Below, in pieces: positions 19,858-29,439 of a stretch of DNA of 35,383 nt (positions are counted from its first letter, which is position 1; each line of letters starts with the position of its first letter). Under the pieces are notes generated by a model. The model was not told the DNA's origin. It worked only from the letters and a program-made list of their open reading frames with translations, and did no database searches. Source of the stretch: Rhizaria sp. SCN 62-66 (taxonomy: Eukaryota; Rhizaria, unplaced); contig MEDY01000319.1 in the NCBI GenBank assembly GCA_001724265.1, forward strand, positions 1 to 35,383, given 5' to 3'. Both the position numbers and the translations under genes were made by a program.

Positions 19858-22669
19858 TTACATCGCACCAGATTTCCTCTCGAGTGTGCGTATCAGCGTC
19901 GTTGCGCACGCCTCAATCGCTTTACGTGGCATCAACTCCTTTTCCAACGCTTCCTCGAACCCGTACGCGAATTCGACACGGCTTAGCTTCCCGTTCCCCG
20001 ACAGGTCCACGGCTTTGAGCAGGCGACGTGCGACGGCCGCCGAGTCACCAAGAGCGCCCGCAGAGGCGGCGGAAAGCGCGAGAATCTGCTTGATAGGTGC
20101 GAACGCGTTTTTGACGAGGGCGTGGACGTCAGGTGGCTGGCGGGCCGTGGAAGAAGAGCTAGTGCTGGACGCAACGGAGACAGAACTGCTGTTGTAGTGA
20201 TACTGTTGTTGTTGATGTTGCTGATGTTGTTGATACTGCAGTTGGTAATACTGCTGCTGCTGCTGTTGCAGAGATTGTTGGAGCTGTTGCTGACTGTGTG
20301 TCGGAGGTGGCGTCCGGGGTGGGTGACTGTGAGCAGCCGCAGCGAGCGACGACGCAGTCGTGTTGCTAGACTGGCTGTGGGCCGGACTCTGCGTCAGCGC
20401 GTGCAGCATGCAGCCACTCGCCGCCTGGCTCTGACTCGCAGCAGCGGCAGCAGCGGCGGACTGGCCGTGCGAAGGCTGGCCTGGGTGCATCGGAGGATAC
20501 GCGGACGGTTTGGGCTGTTGCTGACTGGGAACACCGTGACTATACTGAGCATAAGTTGCGCTATTGTAGTTAGTGCTACCAGTTGTCGCAACAGCGGGAC
20601 TCGACGTCGCCCGAACCGGCATCGAGGGGCTCTGGCTTCCTGCGCGCTGTTGCAACAGCTGCTGCTGTTGCTGCTGTTGCTGCATCTGCTTGTGCTGGTG
20701 TTGTTGAAAAAGAAACTGCTGCTGTTGCTGCAGAGTCAGTTGCTGGAAGTGTTTTTGCATCAGTTGTTGCTGCGTGTGTTCCACGGCACTCGCCCCCGCG
20801 GCAGGCGCTGCGGTCGCAACAGCATAGACTCGGCTGTTTGTGTTACTGCCCGCGTCGCCATTGTGCGCTGAACGGCCACACACGCTGTCGGGTACACTGA
20901 CACTGATGCTGATGCTTTGAGCGACAAGGGGATCGTACTGGTGAGCATTCGCGCTACAGCCAGCAGCAACCCCACCCGTACTGTGGCCGGCCGCCTCGCC
21001 CGCGTACTGATGGGCGGTCGGGCGCGCATACTGGGTGCTGCACCGGCCGAACTTGCTGGCGTCGCCACTGGTGTTGACGCTGTCGTTGCTGCTTCTCACG
21101 CCGTTGCCGTTGTGGTGCACCTGCGTGTTCAGCGTGCCTGCGGAAGTAGCGACCGTGGCCGTGGGCGAGATGAGCGACGGTGTGACGTCGCTCGGCGTCG
21201 TGGGCGTCGAGAGCGTGTCGACGTTTGTCGGGGATGTCATCACAGTCGTCGTGGTCACGGGCACTGTCAGCGACATTATGCTCGTGGTTGAGTGGTTCTT
21301 ACGCATGCTCGTGCCGGGCGCACCAGAGCTCACCGTGTTCGCGGGGTAAGCCTGCCCAGAGCCAGAACCAGCGGCCGTGCTCGAAACAGCTCTTTCCCGC
21401 GTCACCGCAGGTGACTGTGCGTTGTTGTTGTTGTTGTTGTTGTTGTTACTGTTCATATTGGTGTTAAGAGAGAGGTTGGTAACGGATAGTCTCGTCGCCA
21501 TCTCTGATGTCGGCACGGCAGCGACAATCGGCGCTAAAGCCATGCCCAAACCTACGTTTGCGCCATGGCCTGAGTTCGAGCTTGAGCCTGCGATTGACGC
21601 AGAGGCTGCAGCGGCGGCGCTGTCATCGAGCCGCAAGTGCTGGTCCAGCGATGGCGTCACCGGCATCGACGGCGTGTTCGGGTGGCTCATGTGCGACGCG
21701 TCGTTGGCGGTGTAGCCCGCGTGGCTCGCGCTGGAACTGCTGCTGCTGTGGCCACTGACAGGACGACTCACGCTCTTGCTCGCGTTCACATTTGCGTGGA
21801 CAGTCGTGTTGGTAAATGTGCTCGCGTTTGCAGCAGCAGCCAGACTTGAGATGCTGTTGCAGCTGTAGCTGTTGCTCATGTCAGTGTGCGAATGCGCATG
21901 CAAGCTGTTGCTGCGCGCTTTCGTCATCGTGACGACCGTGCCAGTCCGGCCGGAACCCGGTGTGCCGCCGCCACTGACCACAGCGACGGCCGCCGCGGTT
22001 GCACTGGCAGTGGCGGTGACCGTGGGCGCGGGCGCGAGGAGACTCGTGAGCTGCGGACTCTGGCTGCCCGGGGCACGGGACGTAACGCGCTGCTGCTGCA
22101 GCTGCTGTTGTTGTTGGTAAGCGGCGTGGTGCTGGAGCTGAGACGGCATCGTTTGCGGCACAGAGCCGATGGGGCCCAGCGCGGGGGACGCCGACTGCGA
22201 CTGCGAGGTTAACCTGCGCTGCTGGAGCTGATGCGGCTGCAGTGACGGCGAGATAGACACGTTTTGCTGCGGGAAATGTTGTTGAAACTGCGCTTGTAAC
22301 TGCTGCTGGCTGCTACTGGTGCTGTTATTGTTGTTACTGTAGGCCAGTTGCTGTGTGCGGAGCGAGGGCGGCGGAGTCGCCTGGCTCGCAGCGCGCGAGC
22401 TCCGCGTTGATTGCGTGCGATACAGCATTCTCACCGCGCAGTTGACGGCAAGCTCGTCGAGAGTGTGGTTGTAATGCTGTTCCCACGTTGCTTTGTACTC
22501 GTCAATGCAGTCCTTGAAGAGGTTCAGAGCGTCAGCATGGGCAATGCTTCCAGTCTTGCTGGTGTCAAAGCGCGAGAACAGGGTTTCTGCACGCTCGCGA
22601 CGCTGGCGGGCAGCTTCCTGGATGTTTGGTGTGATCGCAAAAAAAGTACTGGGGTGCGGCGGGGGCTCG
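19858..22669 (-). CDS. Gln/Ser/Ala-rich protein with an EF-hand near each end (5' exon missing)
   Basis: One long exon of 936 codons plus stop; the start ATG must lie in an upstream exon I could not fix. I place the 3' splice site at CTTGCTTTAG (22670), which has a good pyrimidine tract; CAG at 22618 is an alternative. A first EF-hand loop, DTSKTGSIAHAD, lies at about residues 35-46 of the visible part. A second, DLSGNGKLSRVE, lies at about 888-899 near the C-terminus. Both have acidic residues at positions 1 and 12, Ser at 3 and Gly at 6, so calcium binding is likely. Between them are about 840 residues of polyQ, Ser/Thr, Ala and Asn runs, expected to be disordered. The protein may be a calcium-responsive scaffold or regulator, but this is inference. 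No other domain was seen. Stop is TAA. Confidence 0.75.
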
Positions 22670-22751
22670 CTAAAGCAAGAAAACGTGTTTGCGGACCAAT
22701 GTAAGTAAGGACGGTGGCCGGAGAAGCTTTCCGGTAGGTCGGGCCGCAGGG

Positions 22752-22759
22752 TATATAAA
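22752..22759 (+). promoter_or_regulatory. TATA box (TATATAAA)
   Basis: A consensus TATATAAA reads on the plus strand 133 bases before the ATG of the candidate gene at 22892, leaving room for a start site near 22785 and a leader of about 100 bases. The reverse strand gives TTTATATA, so it could also serve the EF-hand gene. Confidence 0.4.
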
Positions 22760-22891
22760 CCGTTCCCGTGACATACATTATGTTTTTTTCGAGATTATAG
22801 TTTTATTTTGTTTAATGCATAATTATTTTGAACCTCTCTGTTCTATTACACTCTAAAACATCGGACTCTCATCGCACACTGGCCTCTTTCT

Positions 22892-23181
22892 ATGCTTTCG
22901 CACGTGGTTTTGATGTCTGTGTCTCATAGCTCGTTGCATCCCAATCCCCATTGTGACGTACCAACAACTAGGATTCGCTCTAAGCTGTTTGTACGGTAAC
23001 AATGGGAGGGAGATAGTCGCGTGCTTTGTTCGACCCTCTACTGGAGGACATGTTCATCCGGGTATTCTAGGAAACAACCAAGATTACCTTCAAGACCGGT
23101 GATGAGTTGGACGAGATTATAGAGTCGCTCTCAGAACGGCCCTCTTCTAACTCAAATGCGTACGTCCCTAGCATATTATGA
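22892..23181 (+). CDS. Candidate small two-exon gene, 69 aa
   Basis: Exon 1 is 22892-22990, the 80-nt intron 22991-23070 runs GTACGG...TTCTAG in phase 0, and exon 2 is 23071-23181, ending in TGA. Exon 2 reads like real coding sequence: ETTKITFKTGDELDEIIESL is an amphipathic, charged stretch in otherwise AT-rich spacer. The GTACG donor matches the style of secure introns in this window, and a TATATAAA lies upstream at 22752. A further GTACGT inside exon 2 (from 23160) could be another donor, which would extend the gene. Without splicing, the exon 2 frame is closed by a TAG just before it, so a decayed copy is the alternative. No family was recognised. Confidence 0.33.
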
Positions 23182-23435
23182 TTATAGATGCATAAAATAT
23201 TTTATAAAGTACCGCTACACTTTAATTTTAACACGGAATAACTTGATCTCACGACGTAAAATCCACTTTTCTCCCCGTTGGTTCCGACTAGAAGGATTAC
23301 TCCTGTCTCAAAGTTAAGCCGAGTCAGTCTGACTGGCCGACCGACCTACCACCCAACCCAGCGAGGCTTGCTTCACCTCTTGGCCAGGTGTTGGGAGACG
23401 ATTTCTGACTCCAAGACGAAGCAAGTTCGATCGAC

Positions 23436-26424
23436 ATGAAGCTTATTGTGCTGATTGCTGCTTTGGCAATTGGTTCAGTGAACGCATGGTCACAGGTATG
23501 TTTCTATCCCTTTCAAAACCCCGTTCCTTTTGCTCCACCTCCCTTGCCTCCGAGTCTCCTTCCCCCCCACCTTTCTTTCCCACCTTGTAGACACCTTCCC
23601 TGACCGTTTTCTGTTTTTGATGCTCCTTGTCTATCAAATTTGAGCTGTATTTCTTCCTTTGCTTGTGTTTTTACTCCCGCTCACCCATATTGTCCCACGC
23701 TATGTACCCCCTTTTGCTCTGCTCTCCCTGCAGTTTGTGAGCCAGGCCGGCAACGATGGCCTCCCGTCGCTGCTCGAGGTTTCCGCCTCTGCCCAGGCCC
23801 AGGCCGAGGCTGAGATGACGGTGGACCTCGACGCCCTCCTAGGCGTGAGCACCGAGATCACGGACAGCGACATCACGTCCATGCTCAAGTCTACCCTGCC
23901 TGTCATGAACGCGGCCGAGCAGCACGACCCCGAGGTGCTGTTCGACCTCGACCGCGACTTCGACGCCGCCTCGATTGAGGCCGAGTACGACCTCGACGCC
24001 TTCATCGAGGTGTCGGTCGACATCTCCCCCGTTCTCGTTGAGCTCGACTCCCAGGTCGACGCCGACGCCGAGGCCCTGGCTACCGCCGAGGCCTTTGCTG
24101 AGGAGCAGCTCGCCGCCCAGGCCGACGCCGACGCTGCCACCGTCGCCGAGCTCACCAACCTTGCCGGCATCGCCGCCGAGGCCGACGTGGACTTCGAGGA
24201 CCTCCTCGACTCCGAGCTCTCGACCGTCTCGGACGCGCACTCCGAGCTCACCACGGCCTTCGCTTCCGTCGACACGGACCTCGCCGTCCAGACCGCCCAC
24301 GACGACGCCGCCGGCGCATCCCTGCTCGAGTCCCAGGCCACCGAGGCCGACGTGCCACTGGCGCAGCCCGCGCTGTTTTCGTCGGGCGCCTTCACGGTCG
24401 ACAGCTCGCAGCTGGGCTACGAGGCCGCGCCGTGGGGCGGCCCGGCCTGGTCGCCGCTCTCGCCCATCTCCCAGGTCCCCTTCTACCCGAGCAAGAATGG
24501 TGCACCCCGCATGGCGCGCACCATTACGCCCGAGTCGTCCATCAACCCGTACTGGAACCCGCAGTACCGCTACAACTTCAACCCCTACGTGCCCTTCTCC
24601 TTCGGCGTCGGCGCGCCCTCGTTCGGCCCCCAGGCTAACGGACAGCCCCACCCGGCCTACGGCGGCTACCGCGCACACGCGCCCGGCCCTGCCGACGTGG
24701 CTGTGCAGGCCGTGCCCTCGACCACCGTCGCGCACGCGCTCGTCGAGACCGGCACCAACGTCGCCGCCGAGGCCGAGGCTGAGACTGAGGCCGAGACTGA
24801 GGTCGACGCGCTCGCTGGGTTGACTGCCGAGGAGCGCGCGTTCCTCGAGACGCAGGTCGAGGCCGAGGTCAACGCCGAGGCCCAGGCCGAGATGGCCGCG
24901 CTCGTCGCTGCTGACGCCGCCGCCGCCGGTGACGCCGACGCCGACGCTGAGGCCGAGACCGAGGTTGACGCCGAGTCCGAGACCGAGGCCGACGCCGAGG
25001 CTGAGACCGAGGTCGACGCCGACGCTGAGGCCGAGGCCGAGGCCGAGACTGAGGGCGAGGCTGAGGCTGAGACTGAGGCTGAGGCCGAGGCCGAGGAGGA
25101 GACTCCCCTGGCCCTCGCCGAGCACTCCGCCACCGCCACTTCGACGGCGACTGCGGCCGCGGGCGCCTACGCGCACCTGGACCTCGAGGTCGAGGCCGAG
25201 GACGCCTTCTCCACCATCACCGCACTTCTCGCCGCCGACTCTACCGCTGAGTCCACCGCCGACTCTGCTGTTCACGCCGAGGCGCAGGCCGAGGCCAAGA
25301 CCGAGGCCGAGGCCACGATCATGACTGACGCCGAGTTCGACATGGAGATGGAGGGCGAGCTCGAGTCGTTCGTTGAGCCCACCGCCACTGCTGCCGCTCC
25401 CACTGCTGCCGCCCCCGCTGCTGCCGCCCCCGCTGCCGCTGCTGCTGCCGCTGCTGCCCCTGCTGCCCCTGCTGCTGCCCCTGCTGCCCCTGCTGCTGCT
25501 ACTGCTGCCGCTGCCCCTGCCGCCGCTGCTGCCCCCGCCGCTGCTGCTCCCGCGACCGCTGCCCCCGCCGCTGCTGCCCCCGCCGCTGCTGCCCCCGCCG
25601 CTGATGCTGCTGCTGCGACGACTGCGAACATCGTGGCTCCCCCCGCGGCCGCGCCCGCCAACGACGCGGCCTCTGTTGTGGCCAACGCCGACGCGCTGCG
25701 CAGCTTCGCGGTCCGCCCCGCACTGCTGCCGCTGGCGCCCGGCCAGAAGCCCTACGACGCCGCCGAGTTCCGCGCCGCGCGCCGCGCGCACCGCGCCGCC
25801 GCGCTCAAGGTGATCGCCGACGCGCAGGCCGCCGACGTGGCCAAGGCGACGGCCGCGCTGCGCGCTGAGGCCGCGGCCCGCGCCGAGGCGGCCGAGCTGG
25901 CGGCGAACCCGCCGGTTGACCCGTACACGCTCCCCGAGCCCGAGTACCAGGAGGAGGAAGGCAACCCCAAGTTCTACCCGCTCTACTCGAAGCAGAACGG
26001 CTACGACGCCGACATCAGCGAGGAGGCCAACGCCGCCCTCAACGCGCGCGCCCCCGCGAACCTGTTCCGCATGGCGCGCACCAAGCCCTCTGACGCGCCC
26101 AACTGGATGCGCTCCACGGTGCCCATCAGCCGCTCAGGCGCTAAGGCCGCGCTGGCGCCCGTGACGGCCGAGATGCCCCGCGCGCGCCCGGCCAACGCCG
26201 AGGTGAGCGACGAGGAGGCGCTGCAGACGAAGCGGGAGGAGATGGACAGCGTCATCGCGGCGCTGGCGAGCAAGAAGATCTCCCCCAGCGGCGAGACGGC
26301 GTTGCAGCGGCTCCAGCAGGTCGAGGGCATGCGCAAGAAGGCGACGAAGACCACGATTGTGCGCGAGAACATCCCCACGCGCAGCTTCGAGGTCAACTCG
26401 CCCCTTGAGTACAAGAATCTCTAA
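23436..26424 (+). CDS. Secreted acidic and Ala/Pro-rich protein with a duplicated module
   Basis: Exon 1 (23436-23495) encodes a signal peptide, MKLIVLIAALAIGSVNAWSQ. A 238-nt phase-0 intron (GTATGT...CCCTGCAG) leads to exon 2 (23734-26424); total 916 aa. After an acidic, Ala-rich N-terminal part comes an aromatic, Pro-rich region (about 255-345). Next is a Glu/Ala repeat of AEAETEAE type (about 364-476), then an Ala/Pro tract (about 569-646), an Arg/Ala helix-like stretch, and a conserved-looking C-terminus. FYPSKNG...RMART (F270-T283) recurs as FYPLYSKQNG...RMART (F767-T803), suggesting an internal duplication. Cys is nearly absent. The make-up recalls extracellular matrix, scale, wall or mineral-associated proteins, but I recognise no family. 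No membrane segment or GPI signal is seen after the signal peptide. Ala and Glu codons are almost all GCC and GAG, suggesting strong expression. Confidence 0.85.
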
Positions 26425-26812
26425 GAAAGGCAACGCAACATGATGCAAGGCGAAGTAATATGAGAAAGCGGTTTGATTGACAAACAAAGGGTACTGGTGG
26501 ATTCTCTGCTCGGCTTTGCTTGTGAATGATGAATGATGAATGATGAATGATGAGCTTTGCGCTCACTTTCTTTGATACACGACAATACACAATTTGATAC
26601 AAACGAATGATTTCATCTCTATTTGCTATCTGAATTGGTTCAACGAAAGAGAGGACAATACCAGTCTGCCCCCCAACCACTCGTTTTTGTTTGACCAATG
26701 GTGAGAGCAGGGTGAGGTCGGGGTTAAGGAGAGTGATTGCCTTGCGATAGAAGGTCCGTTATTTGCGTTAACCGTTCGATATCAGATTGATATATTAGTT
26801 TCGCATATTGTC
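26425..26812. other. Spacer between the secreted protein and thymidine kinase genes
   Basis: About 390 bases hold the 3' UTR of the secreted protein gene and the promoter of the kinase. A TGAATGA tandem repeat lies at 26523-26553. No other feature was seen. Confidence 0.55.
26523..26553. repeat. Short tandem repeat (TGAATGA)n
   Basis: Four full copies and a partial copy of the heptamer TGAATGA lie about 100 bases past the stop of the secreted protein gene, probably in its 3' UTR. Confidence 0.8.
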
Positions 26813-28001
26813 ATGTTTTCCCGGGCTGTTTCACTGCGCAAACCGCTGCTCACGGCGCATCTCCCGCGGCGGCTCATGACGAGCGTGCACGACCCACAAG
26901 CTGGCCGCATCGAGCTCATCTGCGGTCCCATGTTCAGCGGAAAGACCACCGAGCTATTCCGCCGCCTTCGTCGCCACGAGCGCGCGGGCCGTTCCGTCCT
27001 TTTGCTAAAGTTTGCAGGCGACTCTCGCTACATCGACGCCACTGCAAGCGACGGCGAAGGCGACAGTGCCCATCTGAGCATCAATGACAAGAGCAAGAGC
27101 AGGAACACGGAGGCTGTGACGCACAACAACGATCGCTTTGCCGCCATTGCCACCGATACCATCTCCGCGCTTCTCTCCCCTCCGCTCGCAAGCGCTAGCT
27201 CGAGCTGCAGCAGCAACGGTGCCGCTGTGTCGGCAGCAGCGGTCACGACCAACTCTGCGGACTCTGCCGCGTCCGCCGCGCTGGAGGCCGCCCGCGCCCG
27301 CCTGCGCGCGGCCGAAGTGGTGGGCGTGGACGAGGGCCAGTTCTTCCCCGACCTGGCGCTCGCCGCCGAAGCTCTGGCGGCCGCGGGCAAGACAGTCGTG
27401 GTGGCCGCGCTCGACGGGGACTTCCGCCGCGAGCCCTTCCCGGCAGTGGCCGCGCTGCTGCCCAAGGTCGAGGCCGTGAGCAAGATCCTCGCCGTGTGCA
27501 AGCGCTGCGGGGCCGACGCGCCCTTTTCTGCCAGGTACGATGCCGTCGCGCTTGATATAGAAGAAATAATGCATAACACACTTTAGCGGAGTATATCTCA
27601 GATAAATGAAACAAAACTATGAATTCTAAACTCTTTAGATGCTCAGATTTAATAATATTTCTTACTACTTTTTGCTTTTAAAGATCTATCTCACTTTTTA
27701 ACCTTTAAATCCTGTTTTGTTAAATCATGTTCGTTGTCGTTCTAATCTCCCTATCGTCCATGCTGACTACACGCGAACTCACTGACCGACCGACCGACCG
27801 ACCGACCGACCGACCGACCGACCGACCGACCGACCGACCGACCGACCGACCGATTGCATCTCGCGCCCGCACATCCGCAGGATCACGACCGAGACGGACG
27901 TGGTGCTGATCGGCAGCGAGGACAAGTACATGGCGACGTGCCGCACCTGCTATACCTGCGTGACTGCTGGAGCGACGCAGTCAGAGGCAGCAAACAAGTG
28001 A
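26813..28001 (+). CDS. Thymidine kinase, TK1 type
   Basis: Exon 1 is 26813-27534 and exon 2 is 27881-28001. The 346-nt phase-2 intron runs GTACGA...CCGCAG, and the protein has 280 aa. It phosphorylates thymidine to dTMP in the salvage pathway. Seen are the P-loop GPMFSGKT (38-45), DEGQFFP with the catalytic Glu (E174), VAALDGDF, and a structural zinc site from C229/C232 (CKRC) and C261/C264 (CRTC). Exon 2 restores the C-terminal IGSEDKYMATCRTCY pattern. The first 29 residues are Arg-rich and without acids until the second Met, like a mitochondrial presequence; starting at M29 (MTSVHDPQAG) would give a cytosolic form. Two low-complexity insertions (about 30 and 60 residues) sit before the catalytic Glu, one Ser/Lys-rich and one Ser/Ala-rich. 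Its host-like codon use and intron speak against recent viral origin. Confidence 0.94.
27784..27853. repeat. (GACC)n microsatellite in the thymidine kinase intron
   Basis: About 17.5 perfect copies of GACC end 27 bases before the 3' splice site of the kinase intron. The tract lies where a branch point and pyrimidine tract are expected, so length changes could affect splicing. Confidence 0.97.
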
Positions 28002-29439
28002 GAGCAATCAGGCGATCGAACGAACAACACAGCGAGCGTGAGTTGGGATACTGTATTTAAAAGTGTATAGGACATGGTACTGGTATTTATTGCTATTATA
28101 ACATGCAAACTGGTCATTTCAATAAGAAGAAGCAACAATCAATACACATATGCGATTGCAAACTGAGCAGCAGTGTAAACTGAAGTGAAAATAAGTAACA
28201 AACAATGTCTTAATGATGTTTATGATTTTTTTGTCAATCAAAGTAGTAATAGAATCTTTCGTTGTTTGTGTTTGTGTGATTGTTGGCGTAGGAGTCGAAG
28301 AAGCGAAACTGATCAGAGACAATGACAGAAGCATGGCAGTGACATCGATTGCGACAGCGCAAGTAACATTGACAGATAGCGGACCACAAGGCACGTGTAG
28401 CACACGCAATGATGGTGTGCAGTGCTGCGGCAATAGCTGGCTGGAACTGAGACTCTTCACTATGACAACTGACTGAAACGTCCGTCCTGCATCCGGACTC
28501 ACTGAAGCTTAAAACCAAGTTTACGACAATTTTATTTGGTCAAACTTAAGTTAAGTTTTACCAAATATAATACTTACATTTCCACATTGATTGCATGCAC
28601 GCGAATACTATGGGTACTTCGCGTGTCACACACTTCACTGCGGGCAAATAAAAGTTTTGTTCGCAATAACTAACCCGGGCACCGTGACCGTGGGCGCGCT
28701 GCTCAGTCCTTAGATCGATCTAAGCACTGGCGCTGCAGCCTTAAGGTAGAAGGGCCCCGAGCTCTGCAGACTTTTGGTGATAATAGTAATTCAAATTTGC
28801 AAAGTTTGTTGCATTACAACACGCAGTGCAAGGGTCAGACAGGACATACACAGACATGCAATAATGCTCATGTAATTGACCTTACTGACCTTCAAAGCAA
28901 TAAATAACACAAAGAGAGCAGACGACACAAAAAGAACAATAAATGATGTGATCAATGCGGGAGTACACGGAGTAATCGGGCAAAGATACGCGCAACAAAG
29001 AGAAAACAACAAAAGCAACAACAAACTAACATACAGGGAGAACTAGGGAAGAGATATGACTTGAGAAGGATGTAAAAATACACTAGGACAGAGCAAAACA
29101 TAGTAGTAGAGCTGAGTTGATGTAGCGTCACATCAGCAATGAAAGCTCTCAAGAATAACTTACTTAATGAACAAACACACAAACGCAGACATCGCATCAA
29201 CATGCATACAAGAAACTGTAACGTACATTTTTGCTTGTTTCCTAACTCAAAAAATTGGCAAAGCGATGTTCAGTTCAGTACTACACAGCAAGTTATCAGT
29301 TTCTTTCCTTGTGCATGACAATAATGCAGTCTGTTATGTTTTTTTTTCTTCGTTTCGCGCTGAAGTCTTGCACTTGCGCAGCTCATGTTAACTATGGTGC
29401 GACAACGCACACGTCTCGTCAAGCCGCAGCACAGCTGCG
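28002..29439. other. Spacer between thymidine kinase and exchanger genes
   Basis: This 1.4-kb stretch takes the 3' ends of both convergent genes. An 87-codon ATG frame at 28213-28476 (+) starts with a hydrophobic, signal-like segment but has no other support. A GC-richer island at about 28670-28770 contains a palindrome (separate entry). From about 28790 to 29200 the minus strand is T-rich and carries a GTAAGT donor-like site at 29163-29158, about 280 bases past the exchanger stop. No RNA gene was recognised. Confidence 0.55.
28704..28729. repeat. Near-perfect palindrome in a GC island
   Basis: CTTAGATCGATCTAAG (28709-28724) is a perfect 16-bp palindrome. The arms extend by CAGT and ACTG after one mismatch on each side, giving 26 bases of symmetry. 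It lies in a GC-richer island inside AT-rich spacer. It could be a protein-binding site or part of a structured RNA. Confidence 0.7.

Noticed and set aside
22428-22778. ATG at 22778 with a 32-base intron as the start of the EF-hand gene
   Set aside because: The frame can be joined in phase at GTAC...CCAG, but the intron would be far shorter than any other here and the leader peptide looks random and overlaps the TATA sequence.
23839-25791. 650-codon open frame antisense to the secreted protein gene
   Set aside because: It mirrors the GCC/GAG and GCT/CCC repeat codons of the plus-strand gene and is Gly/Ser/Leu repeat with no domain. GC-rich repeats leave the opposite strand free of stops.
27784-27853. 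CRISPR-like or satellite array
   Set aside because: Perfect four-base units with no spacers; a plain microsatellite.
26813-28001. Viral origin of the thymidine kinase
   Set aside because: It has a host-style intron, host codon use and low-complexity insertions like its neighbours, and no viral genes lie nearby.
28213-28476. 87-codon frame with a signal-like start
   Set aside because: It lies in convergent 3' spacer, is AT-rich, and shows no homology I recognise or promoter. Kept only as a note.
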